The translations under genes and the position numbers were made by a program. From positions 1,904,956,644 to 1,905,020,643 of the forward strand of contig OY728163.1 in NCBI GenBank assembly GCA_963277665.1: a stretch of DNA of 64,000 bases, written 5' to 3'. The stretch's first letter is position 1; every line of letters starts with the position of its first letter. Below, one piece after another: positions 34,842 to 46,049 of this stretch. The notes under the pieces are model-generated. The model did not search any database and was not told the origin of the DNA. It was given only the letters and a program-made list of their open reading frames with translations. Origin of the DNA: Viscum album. Taxonomy: Eukaryota; Streptophyta; Magnoliopsida; Santalales; Viscaceae.

Positions 34842-35645
34842 ATTTGTCACGACCCGTCCTCAGGGCCCGTGCCGTGACTACCCCAAGCCCGCCTTCCATA
34901 GGCCAGGGGATGGCGACTAGCACCAAAGGCATAAATCTTGAAAAAAGGGAAGTCATTTCCATTATAAATTAAACAAACACAACAGTGTACGGAAGTGAAG
35001 AAAGCACTAAGTAAGACTGATTACAAACGTAAGTGCTAAAAAGTAAACATGCCAGTATACAAACCCAACTGAAAGTACAGTACAACTGAAAGGAAAGTAT
35101 AGCAGTAGTAAAGTAAAACAGAAACACTGAGTCGTCCTCTGAAAATCCCACCTGAAGGGTGGGTACAGATAGTCTCCTTAGCTCCTCGGGTCCAGTTGTC
35201 CGCTCCGTGTACGCCCCGCCAAGTGCTCCACCTCTGGGTACCGTCCAACTCCACAAGCCTCCTCCTCGATCAGTGATGTCCGTCGTCTGCATCGAACACA
35301 ACTTAGTGTGGGAAAAGCCCGTGCAGGGGTGAGTATATGATACTCAGTAGGGACCCCGAGACCCCCGAAGGTCTCCCAGAATCCACGAAGGATAAACCAC
35401 AATGGAAAGATACAAACAAAAAGTTTCAACCAACTCTACTTAGGTATATTCCCATACATATACCTAAGCTATCAATATCAGTTCGGCTCCAACTTCCGAG
35501 CCCAAGAATAATCCAGTCCACACAGGAGATAAGTCAATCATACCAATGATAATGATTAAAAGCCAAGACTCACCTCACACAGGAATACTTCTCAAGAAGA
35601 GGGATGGAGATGATTAGATGTATCCTCTAAATCATCTCCTCTACC

Positions 35646-36035
35646 GAACCCATGTAGGATCCATGTACTGAAGCCATCGCTGCGGAACCCACGTAGGATC
35701 CAAGTTCAGTAACCATCACTGCCAAACCCACATAGGATCCAAGTACAGTCAACATCGCTGTTGAACCCATGGAGGATCCAATTATAGTCTTCCTCGCAGC
35801 CGAACCCACGTAGGATCCAAGTATATTCGTCCTCACTGTCGAACCCACGTAGGATCCAAGTACAGTCGTCCTCGCTGCCAAACCCACATAGGATCCAAGT
35901 ACAGTCTTCCTCACTTCCAAACCCACATAGGATCCAAGTATAGTCATCATCTCTGCTGAAACCACGTAGGATCCAAATACCGTCATCTACATCATCAAAC
36001 CCATGGAGGATCCCAGCACGGTAGTCGTCGCAGTC
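35646..36035 (-). repeat. Ten-unit 39-bp minisatellite in B 5' LTR
   Basis: Exactly ten 39-bp units, matching the 3' LTR array unit by unit; for example unit four starts gaacccatggaggatccaat in both. Open stretches 35627-35986 and 35706-36062 (minus) are frame artefacts of the 13-codon period. Confidence 0.95.
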
Positions 36036-36399
36036 ACAGTCAGCTCTAGGGTTCCCGCACACAGTGTACTCGATTCTGGGAGGGTCCGCTCCTCGAGTAA
36101 AGGGTTCGATACATAAACTATAAATAAGTCCTGATTTGATGTATCTCGAAGTACAGTCTCGTCAAAAGGAACTCAACGCGACAGATGGCGTGTCAATCGG
36201 ACGCCCGGTCTAAGAGATATTGGCTTTTTCGTTCCAGGGGCCTGGTTAGAAATATGCTCATTCCAAACCCGGTCGTTTACCAAATCAGTCCAAAACTCAC
36301 TTAGAGTATCGGAAAAGGACCGTCTCGTCAAAAGTGTCCAAGTGCTGCTGACGGTGCGTCGATCGGACGTGCGATATTTAACTTATTCACGTTTAAGTG

Positions 36400-37160
36400 A
36401 ATAACGGGCCCGACCCATTTAGACCAGCTGGCCGACGAGTCGGGTTAACCCAGTTTGACGGGTCCGACCCGACAGGGGTTTTGGAACGTTCCAAAGGAAA
36501 ACGTAGCTCGGCTCGAAGGGCATGGCCTGGCCCGAAAGGGCACGGCCCGTCCTGAAGTGGCGTGACCCGGCATGAAGTGGCGAGGCCCGGCCCGAAGTGG
36601 TGTGGCCTGGCCTGGAGGGACAGGGCCCAGCCCGGCGGGGCGCGGCCTAGCCCGGCTAGGTGCGGCCCGGCATGGCACGGTCCGGTTGGGCGCGGTTTGG
36701 CTAGCGCGTCCCGGCTGGGCGTGCGGCCCAATTGTCTCGGCCGGCTAGTCGAGCGGTCCGAGCCCCCCCCCCCCTAGGCTGTCCGAACCGGTGGTGCCAA
36801 GCAACGCCGCCCTTCCCTAACTATCCGGCTAAGTCAGCCGGCCTTCTGGAACAAGCATCCCGCACAACGGGTCGCAGCTCTTCCGGCGCGGCACCGTCCT
36901 GGCGTCGCGGGTCTACTCCGCTTGGTCGGCCTGTTCTCCGGTGCGACCCCCTCCTGGCACTGCGGCTCCCCTATGCCCAGCCGGCCGACGGGCCGACTGG
37001 TTCTTCTGCCGAAGCGGCCCACCCTATGTGGGCCGCGATTTCCATAGCGCAGCACCATGGGGCGTCGTGGTTCCTTCCTTCGGCCAGGACTCCTTTGTCG
37101 GTTGAGCGGCCCATGGTTGCAGGCCGCAGTTCCTCCATGTGCGTCTGGCGCTCAGTTTCC
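36400..37160. repeat. GC-rich block in B 5' LTR
   Basis: Equivalent of 28200-28900 but with extra near-tandem units of the form cggcccgaagtgg/cggcctggcc between 36520 and 36720. Open stretches on both strands (up to 159 codons, 36732-37211 plus) reflect few stop codons in GC-rich DNA and are not conserved as proteins between the two LTRs. Confidence 0.75.
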
Positions 37161-37324
37161 TCCTTTGTTCATCACCTCTTCCCGATTCCAAATAAGACAA
37201 GAAATGACTGAGGGTCGTTGGGCTATGTTTGTTCAGCCCGCTCCCTCCACGTAAGACGGTAGCAATCGGCCAAGATTTTCACTTGAATACAACAAGATTG
37301 AAGGAGTAATTTATTTTAAATAAA

Positions 37325-37522
37325 TTAAGCAAACCCCCTACCTCGAATAATTGATGTCGCACGTCGGGTGTTGCGGAGGACGGTGTCGAGAGGTGAGGTT
37401 TCGTAGACGTCATCGGTGTGCGCCCGAGGAGGAAGCTGTGTCTCCTCTCTTGTCGCAGAGAAGATAATGGGTGGACAATCATCATTCTTTATGGAACCCG
37501 CGTTCTTCATCGAAGAAATCAT
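37325..37522 (-). CDS. Small ORF in B 5' LTR, function unknown
   Basis: 65 codons, partner of 28982-29182. Starts MISSMKNAGSIKND and ends TSIIRGRGFA. Both ORFs keep start, stop and length (one codon difference) while differing at roughly a quarter of residues, about what neutral LTR divergence could give, so selection is not shown. Confidence 0.35.
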   Translation of the reverse strand: MISSMKNAGSIKNDDCPPIIFSATREETQLPPRAHTDDVYETSPLDTVLRNTRRATSIIRGRGFA

Positions 37523-38340
37523 TGTTCTTCATCAGAGGGCGGTGTTCTTCAAAATCTCAAGAACTCTCCCAATCCTCCTTAGCACAACGAAAACCCTCCT
37601 CCCATAAAATAATATGCTCCTCCTATTATTTTATTACACAAGAAATTTAACTTTCAAAATCCAAATCACCTCATTAATTAAATGCATTTGGCAATTAATT
37701 AAAGGTAGGGATAGGAAAGATCATCATTAATTAAATGCGTTAGCATTTAATTCAAGAGAGGGACAGGAGAGGGAGAGGAAAGATCCTCATTAATTTTTAG
37801 GGGTTGTCATGGATTAATGGAGTGAGGGAGGTGGAGTTATTGGAAATTAAAGGGGGGTTTCCAAATTAAAGAGGGGGTTTAAAGAGTTTAGAGGAAAAAT
37901 AAATGGTTGGGGCTCATGTGGGCCCCACCTCTCTAACATCCATACTTGGGTAGTTAGGTGGCTGTGGGTAGCACCCTTAACTACCAATGGGAGGAATTAA
38001 CCTCCTTAGATACAAAATAAAATTGTACAACAATTTTGTTTACTTCTTTAATTAAACCCCAAATAAATAATTCTCAACCCGCTTAAAATGTAACTACAGT
38101 AAAGGTCCCCTTAAGAAATTATCGGCGCTTCGAGTTCATCGGTGCCCTCTAATTTCAATTCTGAGCATCGGTTCAAAAGATAGAAAAACTCACTCGTTCA
38201 TTTACTGAACGTACCTGAGCTAAACTTTGGAAATTGATTTCGGTCACACCGGGCCTCATAATCAAGATCTATCAGAAGTCACAGACTTGTAAAATTCGAA
38301 AGTATTTAAAAAAATTCCTTGAAATTTCCTGGTCTTTATA

Positions 38341-38464
38341 ATCCTAGAGTTTGGACATTTTGTACGATCACCTCAACCAGATTTCAGTCCGCAAGAGGAT
38401 TTTCTTATTGCAGTTCAGTAGAAGCATCCTCTTGGATCTTATCCACACATCTTGCCGGAGGCAT
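38341..38464 (-). pseudogene. gag: C gag, 5' fragment cut off by B
   Basis: Minus-strand Met at 38464 reads MPPARCVDKIQEDASTELQ, a stop, ENPLAD, then up to the B junction at 38341. It lies about 300 bases inside the primer site of C, the usual place for a gag start. Its continuation is at 26652. The first five bases (atcct, 38341-38345) are the right target duplication of B. Confidence 0.65.
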
Positions 38465-38759
38465 GATGCTACAAAACATCTGTATCAAAAAAGAAAGACA
38501 TTAGATAATTCCCAAACATGGAAATAAGGGAAACATAATCATGTTCGGTAGAATAAACAATATTTTTATTTCACTCTATCTAAATCATAAGAGGGAATAT
38601 TATAGAAATAATCCACAAGATGCCTTTCCCTAACCACCCCTGGAGATGTAAGGTTCATTGTGGAGAGTGATCGCTAGGAACTCAATTGTAAATTCCTCCT
38701 ATGTACCGACATGATTTCACAAATCCATGCTGACTTCAAGAAAAAAGATCAACCTAGAC
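38465..38759. other. C untranslated leader
   Basis: About 295 bases between gag start and primer site of C. No ORF on the element strand and no repeat seen; the open stretch 38717-38902 crosses into the LTR and is incidental. Confidence 0.5.
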
Positions 38760-38770
38760 CTTTGATACCA
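38760..38770 (-). other. C primer-binding site (tRNA-iMet type)
   Basis: The minus strand reads TGGTATCAAAG (one change from the usual match), then spacer gtt, then the LTR edge at 38774. Confidence 0.85.
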
Positions 38771-38773
38771 GTT

Positions 38774-40884
38774 TTTCATGAAATATGTTGGGTACCTTGC
38801 TAACCTGATAACTGATCTGGTTATAACATGGCTCGAATGGTGTTTACAATCTCCATGGGTTGGTGACAAGGACCCAGAATCATACAATACAAATTTGGCC
38901 ACAGATAATGTAGAAGTAAAATAAAAAAGGTTGTAAGTGTTTCAAAAGATACAATGGTATAAGTAATATACCAGAAGTTAAATAGGCATCAAAATCGAAA
39001 AGTTCTACTACCCAAGTACCAAAATTGGAAAAAACATAATTGGTCCCTAATGACACAACTCACCAAGTCCATGGTTCAATAGCTAGATCCTCCTCCAAGA
39101 GATCCTTTCCCCATACTCAAACCTATAAGGATATAATATACAAACACCCAGAGGTACAAGTAGGGTGTAATATAAAAATACCAATAGGGTCTCACCAAGG
39201 ATTCCATAATAGATTACAATAATATATTAATCAAAGCAATGATCTAAATTTTAGAATAAATAGATTTGTTATTTTAAATCATATTTAAACAATTCGTGAT
39301 ATGTAGTTCAAATGATGGAAAATATATTAATAAAAATCATTAAAATTTATGGAATATTTCTAAAATAATTAGTTAAATATAAAATTTACATAAAATAGTT
39401 TATATAAATATATAAATCATGTAAAGAAGTTTAACAAGATTGTAATAAATTTATATCTCAAATATTGTAAAGTGAGCTACATGGTCATCTTCCAAATTGG
39501 TATGAAAGTTCCAAATTATAGGACTCTACAATCTCTAAGTAATCAAGATAGTATGTGTACACACATTTCCTCAGACACTAGTTAGATATAACTCATCACC
39601 ATCACCTATGAGATGTTACCTTCTGAATTTATATTTTAGGATGTTTTATAATCCTAGGGTGTATCCAAATAACTTAAAATATACCTAAGTCTTGCATTAT
39701 CTCTTACAAAATTAATGATGGTAAATTTATTTTAAGAATTCTTAAAATAAAATAAAATCTCATTTCCCCATTTCAAATGCCATTTTTTCATTTAAAACCA
39801 AAATAGGCTTTAATGAAAAACATGCCTTTAAATTAAGAAATAACCCAAAGGGTTTCTATCATAAATTTTTAATCCATTTTCAAAATTTATAAAATTCAAT
39901 CAATTTTGTTTCAAAAATTAAATAAAACAATTCAATTTAAACTATTTCCATCCATTTTCAAACACCCCCGAATTCAACAAAATTGTGGAGTTTTCCCAAT
40001 TTCTTTCCAAACCCATTTTAAACCTCCCAATTCATTGGAATGGGGTTTTAATCAAAACCAATTGAAATAAATTTCAAACAATTGAATTTAAATCAACAAT
40101 TTAAATAAATCAAGAAAATAAAGGTTAATCAATTTGCACAAATAAGATGGAATCACCAACCTTTTTATAGAAACTCAATGCCCACCACGAAAACACACCA
40201 ATAAGATCAAATGTGTATAAGACCTAAAAACTCAACCTAGAAATGAGTTCCAAAAACACAGAGTATGGATCGGTCAATTTCAAGATGATGTATTAAACCC
40301 TAATGAGGATAATGATAGATAGACTAAGATAAGGGATAACTCTTATGAGATAATTCACACTACCAATTTAAAGACGATAAACCACTGAACGAAAGGACCC
40401 AAAAGGTTTAGAAACCTCCATGATTTCCTAGGATAGCATTTGGGTCAAATGAAAAGAATCTGGAGAGGAGGAAAAGTGGAAATTTTAGTTGTGATACCTA
40501 CATATAAATGGTGCATGGGTAATTAAAAAACATGTAATCCCATTACACGTCATGAAATGGTTAAATTTTGTTACCATTAAAAACCCCTTCACTTCAAATT
40601 AAAAACCGATCTTTAATTAACTCATGATGTGTAAAACATATTCACATCATGTAACTTTCACGGTGTGAACCCTTTTCTGGATATGAACTTAGAAACCATT
40701 ACATAGCATGAAAACCTCCTACAACCTATAGATAAAACTGGATAAATTTGAGATTCCAATAAATTTGTGACTTCACCATTATATCTGACCTCCCAACTCA
40801 ATCTCAACCCTACCCAGTCAATGAAAAGGGTAACCCATGATATGGTTAATGATGTACCTATCATATTGGTAAAAATATGTTACA
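38774..40884 (-). repeat. 5' LTR of C
   Basis: Inner edge tttcatga (the other copy has tgtcatga; G to T at the terminal dinucleotide) and outer edge gttaca. Same landmarks as 20105-22240. The donor-like GTAAG present in the 3' LTR is ATAAG here. Confidence 0.9.
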
Positions 40885-40889
40885 ATTAT
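40885..40889. repeat. Target-site duplication of C, right
   Basis: attat, identical to 20100-20104. Confidence 0.85.
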
Positions 40890-43800
40890 TGATTTCATCA
40901 TAACCACATTCATAACATTGGAATTTTAAAAACTATATTTCAATTTATTTATTAAAATTATAATAATTTTATATTTTATATTTTAATAATTTAATGTTAT
41001 TGGATTTGATTTTTGGTTTCTCAGTAGTTTAATGATGATGGATTTTATTAATCTTTATATATTAAATTTTAAACATTTAGAGAACATTATTAGTTCTAAA
41101 TAGATGATTTAATTATTTATAAGGTCTTAATTTCATTTCATAAGAAAAAAATTTATGATTCTTGATAATGACATTGGTGGAATACATGTATCAATGATTT
41201 TTAACAAATTAATATTCTATATAATAATATTCTAAATATCAATATAATAACTTTCGAACTATATAACCAAAATTACATTCTAATTATTTTCTAAGGGATT
41301 AATTATTTCTTTCTAATAATCATCCCTAATAAAAATATTAATTATTGTTTAACTAGGTGGTTAAACAAACCAAAAGGATAAAAAGTTATATTCTATGAGA
41401 GGGTGTGGTTTTGAAAGTTAATTATTTTTTGTAATGTCATTATTAATGTAGTATAATGGTATTTTTAATATATTTTTACTTTCTGAATCATATGTTATCA
41501 GATATTGGTGAGGAATAAATAACTAGATGAAAAATGAAATATTTCACTTTCATTGAATAAAACCTATTAATAATACAATTATACTATCATAGAATAAATA
41601 ATATTATTATTCTACGATAGTGAGAACAATAATATTTTATCAAAGATTTATGTTGTGACACAATAATTGAATATAATCAATGCATTAGTATTAATGATGA
41701 ATTATATTTGATTTAATCATATATTTGACAATATAGTTACATTTATTTTTACTCACCCTTTAATTGACACATTTTAATAGTTATATAATTTTTTCTGGTT
41801 TATTTTGGTTTACTTTATTTTTATGATGAAAACCTTTAACACAACATCAATTTATGGAAAATATATTCCAAAAAAAACATGTTTTTATAAAGAGAGTGGT
41901 CATCTACGTTTTTCATTGATTAGGATATAGTTATACTTCTTATTATTTTCCATAAATTTGATTTATTTAATGAAATTTTATATGAATACTATACAACTTA
42001 TTCACCATATGAATTATCTCTCAATAATAACAATGATAATAGATAATAAACATATATCCTTCACATCAAGGGAGTTTTCATCATGTTAATTTTTAAATTT
42101 AGAATTTTAATTTGATCCCCATATTTATTTCATTTTCTCTAATATATATCATAAATAAATTTACATATTGGATGTTTTTTGTTCGAAATTTTTTATATCA
42201 TAGAATTATTTTTAATATTGTGGAAAGATTAACAAGTTTATCTTAGTACATATAAAACTCTTTAGATTTTTACTGTGTGACATTCTTCTCCAAACCACAA
42301 TTCATGTTTCCATCTTAAAATAGTTCGAACCTGAAATTGAATTGCTTCACATCATCTTTGGACTTTATCCTATAATAATCTCATCACATTTTTTGTGTTT
42401 CCTAGTTAATCATGTTGTGATTATTTCTAATATCAAGGTGGACTTTAGAAGACTCTTATCAACTTTTACTAGAATCATGGCGAGTTCATCATCTTGAAGA
42501 ATAAAACTATATTATCAAATTAATTATAAACCAATATCCCTTCATGATATATAATTTAAAATAGAATAACTTAAAAATAATTATTCTTCTAATTCGTGAA
42601 ATTTAAAAAAAAATTAAAGTGAAAATTTTCATATTAAAATACTTTCCCACTAGAAACACACATCCAAATATCTATGAATCATCGTACCTCATGGGTGAAT
42701 TAAGAATTAAGAAAAATATGCTTCGACCAATATATCCTATATAAAATATAATTTGTTTAGGACACATACATGATTCAAAAACCTCATCATTTCATCACAA
42801 CGAAGTTTGAACTCAAGAAAATTTATCACCTTCTTATCTATCTCTATATATTTTTTATGCACCTCTTTAATCCTAACATGCATTAATTATTGTGTAGTAA
42901 TTTGATAAAGATATTATTTCTCCCCCTCCTTCATGATTTCATGATCCACCTTTTTATTGCCTAGAAATATTTGATATTTTATTGTCCTCATCATATATAA
43001 ATTTTCATTATCCATTCAACTCAGAGCACTTGTCACCTTGTTCACTTTCCCTTATTGTTAATGTACTAAGCATTGATAATATTAAATTAGATCCAACATT
43101 GTTCTTTGGTCCATATTTAGATATTTATATCTAAAAATAGAAATTAATATTTTATAATAAATTTACATGTCACACCTTTATATTAAAGGGCGATAATCAC
43201 TATGTATTAACCCTTATGTTAAAATACATTGCAAGTTTTTTCCGAATCATCTTAGAAAAAAATCCTTATATAAAAAACATAAATAATAAAACCATTATAT
43301 TTTGGGAAATTATAGTAATAAATCTTTATATATCATAATTATATAGGTTTTAAAAATAAAAAACATATATATCTAAAAATTTAATTTTTTGTTTATTAAT
43401 TTTCCTCAATTATTAAAAAAATTTATATTATTCATCTATTCTGAAGATAAAAGACTTATTTATCATAGTATGGGATAAAATTACAAAATATTTAAAAAAC
43501 GTATATAGTCTTATTATAAAAAAAAGAATAAAATTTGAATCATAATTCCAATAATATATGTGATATTAATCTTATGTAATGAGAACATTTATAAATATAT
43601 AAAAAAATATTTTATACTCTAAAATAAATTTAAAAATATTCAAATAAATATTAATATTAATTTTAAAACCACTAATATTTATAAAATCTACCATCTCAAA
43701 TTATAAAATATATTCTATGGGTGTTTACATTTGATTTTGGTAGTGAAAACAAAACCTAAAAAAATCATATCTACTCTATATCATCACATGTATTCCTTCC

Positions 43801-46049
43801 TAGAGAAGAAAAATTTTCAAGGGGATTATTATTCAACTACATATCCTAATAAACACTCATTATGTCTCAAACAAATTATCATTCACCCAATATAATCATA
43901 TTTCAACAATTTCCCAAAATAATATTTTACTCAATAATCACCCATAATGAATTTTTTTTCAACCAATGGTAACAAATTAGTCTTTAAAAATAAAAAACAA
44001 ATCAAGGTTATACATAATTAAATAATTATATGATCATGTCACCAATTTTTTAGTAACAATATCAACCAAAAATTATATTATGATTTTCCTTAATGTTATT
44101 TCCATCCACTTCTTCGAAAGACATGAAACCAACTAAGATCAAATTCTTGAAGTAAAATTTCTTATACACACAAACCCTTTTACTATGACACTACATATAA
44201 TAATCCCACATGAATTATCACCAAAAATGATATAAAATTTTATTTTACTCAACCATGAATAATTAAAATCATATATCATTCAAAAACTCCAACTGAAAAT
44301 ATGAGCTTAAAAAATTATTCCTCCCCTCAATGGGTTATACAAAGATAAAATGTTTTTTCTTCAAATATTATTTTCTGTATATGATTTGAAGAGATATTAA
44401 TGGATACACATGAGGATTTTTTGAAAATTATTCCCCATTGAAAAAAATTAAAAATAAACATGTGTGAGATTATAATTATTCATTATATAATAACCTTTAG
44501 ATGATTGAGGTCTAACTCATATAATCATCCTCAACATATGAAATTATTTATTTATTTTTTGATTATTGATTATATTTATAATCATTTAATTATTAAGAAT
44601 AAAAATAATACTAATAAAAACATTCACCAATAACTAGTTGATAAAGAGAAATTTTATATCTCATAAATTTGATAAATATTAGTTAGTTTTCACTATAAAT
44701 TTATGTCACATTAATTTTTACATCCACACAATAATAGAAATATGATATCACATTTGAGATATTTAAATTGATATTTATTTTATAAAAAAAATAGTGATTT
44801 ATATCTAAAAATTCATCATTAGTAATACTCAAGTTCATTAGATAGTTCATTATTTTGGTTGAAATACATATTTTTATCCCAAAAGGGAGAAAAAACAGAC
44901 ATTGATCTTCTATAATTTACTATTATATCCAACATAATTTATATATATCAAAATTGATCTAGAATTACATTATTTAAACCATTCATTTTATATAATATCA
45001 TGGAATTATTATAAAAAATAATAAATCCTCAATATATATAATTTTATTACAAATGTAATCATATATATTTTAAATTAATTGTCCCGGCATGCATAATAAT
45101 TTTTTCTAGAAGATATGATGTAAATAGAACCCAAAATAAATTCTTGAAATATATAAAAAAAATTAATTTCCATTTATATCATCTAAAATCATTCTTCCCA
45201 CTAAAATTGGGGTTGAATTAGGCTTAGAATTATTGATTCCATAATTCATAAAATATTCTAATGAATAATTGTCTTTATATAAAAAAAATGATGTTGAAGA
45301 GTAATGAATTTTAATTATATTAATTACATCTTTTTTTCAATAATAGAAACCACATAAAACAATTTTATCTCCAAATAATACTCATTGAAAACACTTTCAT
45401 TAGTTATATTAAAGATAATATCTTCAATATATATAGTAATAATAATTGATACAACATTATCATCTTTAATTTGAGACTTTTATTCAAAAATTAGTTCATG
45501 GACATTAAAATTGTTATGAAAGTATTTGGAATTGGATAAAATTCCCGCCTATCTTGTTATAACCTATATAAATTCCTCCAACACCAGCTAAAATATCTTT
45601 TATTTTCTCTAGGAAGAAAACAATTCAGTTTCACAATTTAATATTCTTATTATACATAAAATAATTTTCAGGTAATAACCTGAATCCAGGTATATTGATG
45701 TATTTTTTGTTAATTATAGAGGAAGATTTAGGAATAAAAAATTTTGTTATCCAAGTATATGAGATATTTTTTTATCATTAAATAATAATAAAATAATTCT
45801 ATCACAGTAACATTAAAAACATTATAATTATTTAATTTATAATAAATATATAATTTATAGTATTCATATATATTTCATGTTAAAATTCGGAAATAATACA
45901 TGTGTGTGATGCTCGACACAAATTTTGGAGTACTATAAATTTTAAGTAAATAAGGAATATTAATTATATTAACAATATGATAGGTAGTAATAAATGAATT
46001 AATATAATATATCTGTAAAAATTTCATATCAATAATAATAGAAATTTAA
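40890..46049 (-). other. Extremely AT-rich old DNA with faint pol trace
   Basis: About 5.2 kb with no open stretch of 60 codons and many A/T runs. The only readable signal is at about 43010-43050 on the minus strand: GKVNKVTSALS, an RNase H tether (compare SNKVDDALS in E). Similarity to the E pol strand extends weakly over 42780-43140. Elsewhere I see nothing. By position it may be the interior of the element whose LTR is E2 (46050-50133), with C inserted at its left. Confidence 0.35.
42780..43140 (-). pseudogene. pol: RNase H/integrase junction remnant
   Basis: GKVNKVTSALS at about 43013-43050 aligns to the tether of chromovirus pol at seven of eleven positions. Neighbouring words (actcagagcacttgtcacc here, actcaaagcatcatccac at 62820) match element E at the DNA level. 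Everything around it is stop-ridden. This is the only coding trace in five kilobases. Confidence 0.45.

Larger units (their letters stand above)
26653..38340 (-). mobile_element. Element B: Tekay/Del-like chromovirus nested in gag of C
   Basis: Two long LTRs (26653-29995, 34845-38340) flank a 4.85 kb minus-strand interior with gag, protease, reverse transcriptase, RNase H, integrase and chromodomain in order. Flanks are atcat (26648-26652) and atcct (38341-38345), a 5-bp target duplication with one mismatch. The LTRs together make about 58 per cent of the element. A single polyprotein frame runs from gag through reverse transcriptase, shifts once near 31610, and then stays in one frame to the chromodomain. 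Dead through about a dozen or more stops, many TGA. The LTRs differ by roughly one base in ten over their first 100 bases. Confidence 0.95.
34845..38340 (-). repeat. 5' LTR of B
   Basis: Edges are tgtcacgaccc at the primer site and ggtctttata at the outer end, where the terminal dinucleotide has mutated (tgta expected, tata found on the minus strand). Contains the same blocks as the 3' LTR: minisatellite (35646-36035), GC-rich block (36400-37160), small ORF (37325-37522) and ttaattaaatg repeats (37670-37760). It is about 150 bases longer than its partner, mostly in the GC-rich block, where ggcccg-type units have expanded and a run of about a dozen C occurs at 36765. Confidence 0.93.
20105..40884 (-). 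mobile_element. Element C: Ty3/gypsy chromovirus, split by B
   Basis: LTRs at 20105-22240 and 38774-40884 run in the same direction, with attat duplicated perfectly on both outer edges (20100-20104 and 40885-40889). The minus-strand interior is, in order: primer site (38760-38770), gag start (38464), B inserted at 38341/26652, rest of gag, protease region, reverse transcriptase, RNase H, integrase, chromodomain, polypurine tract (22241-22254). Without B the element would be about 9.1 kb. Most pol open stretches share one reading frame and are broken mainly by stops. The two LTRs differ more from each other than those of B, agreeing with C being the older host of the nest. Confidence 0.9.
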
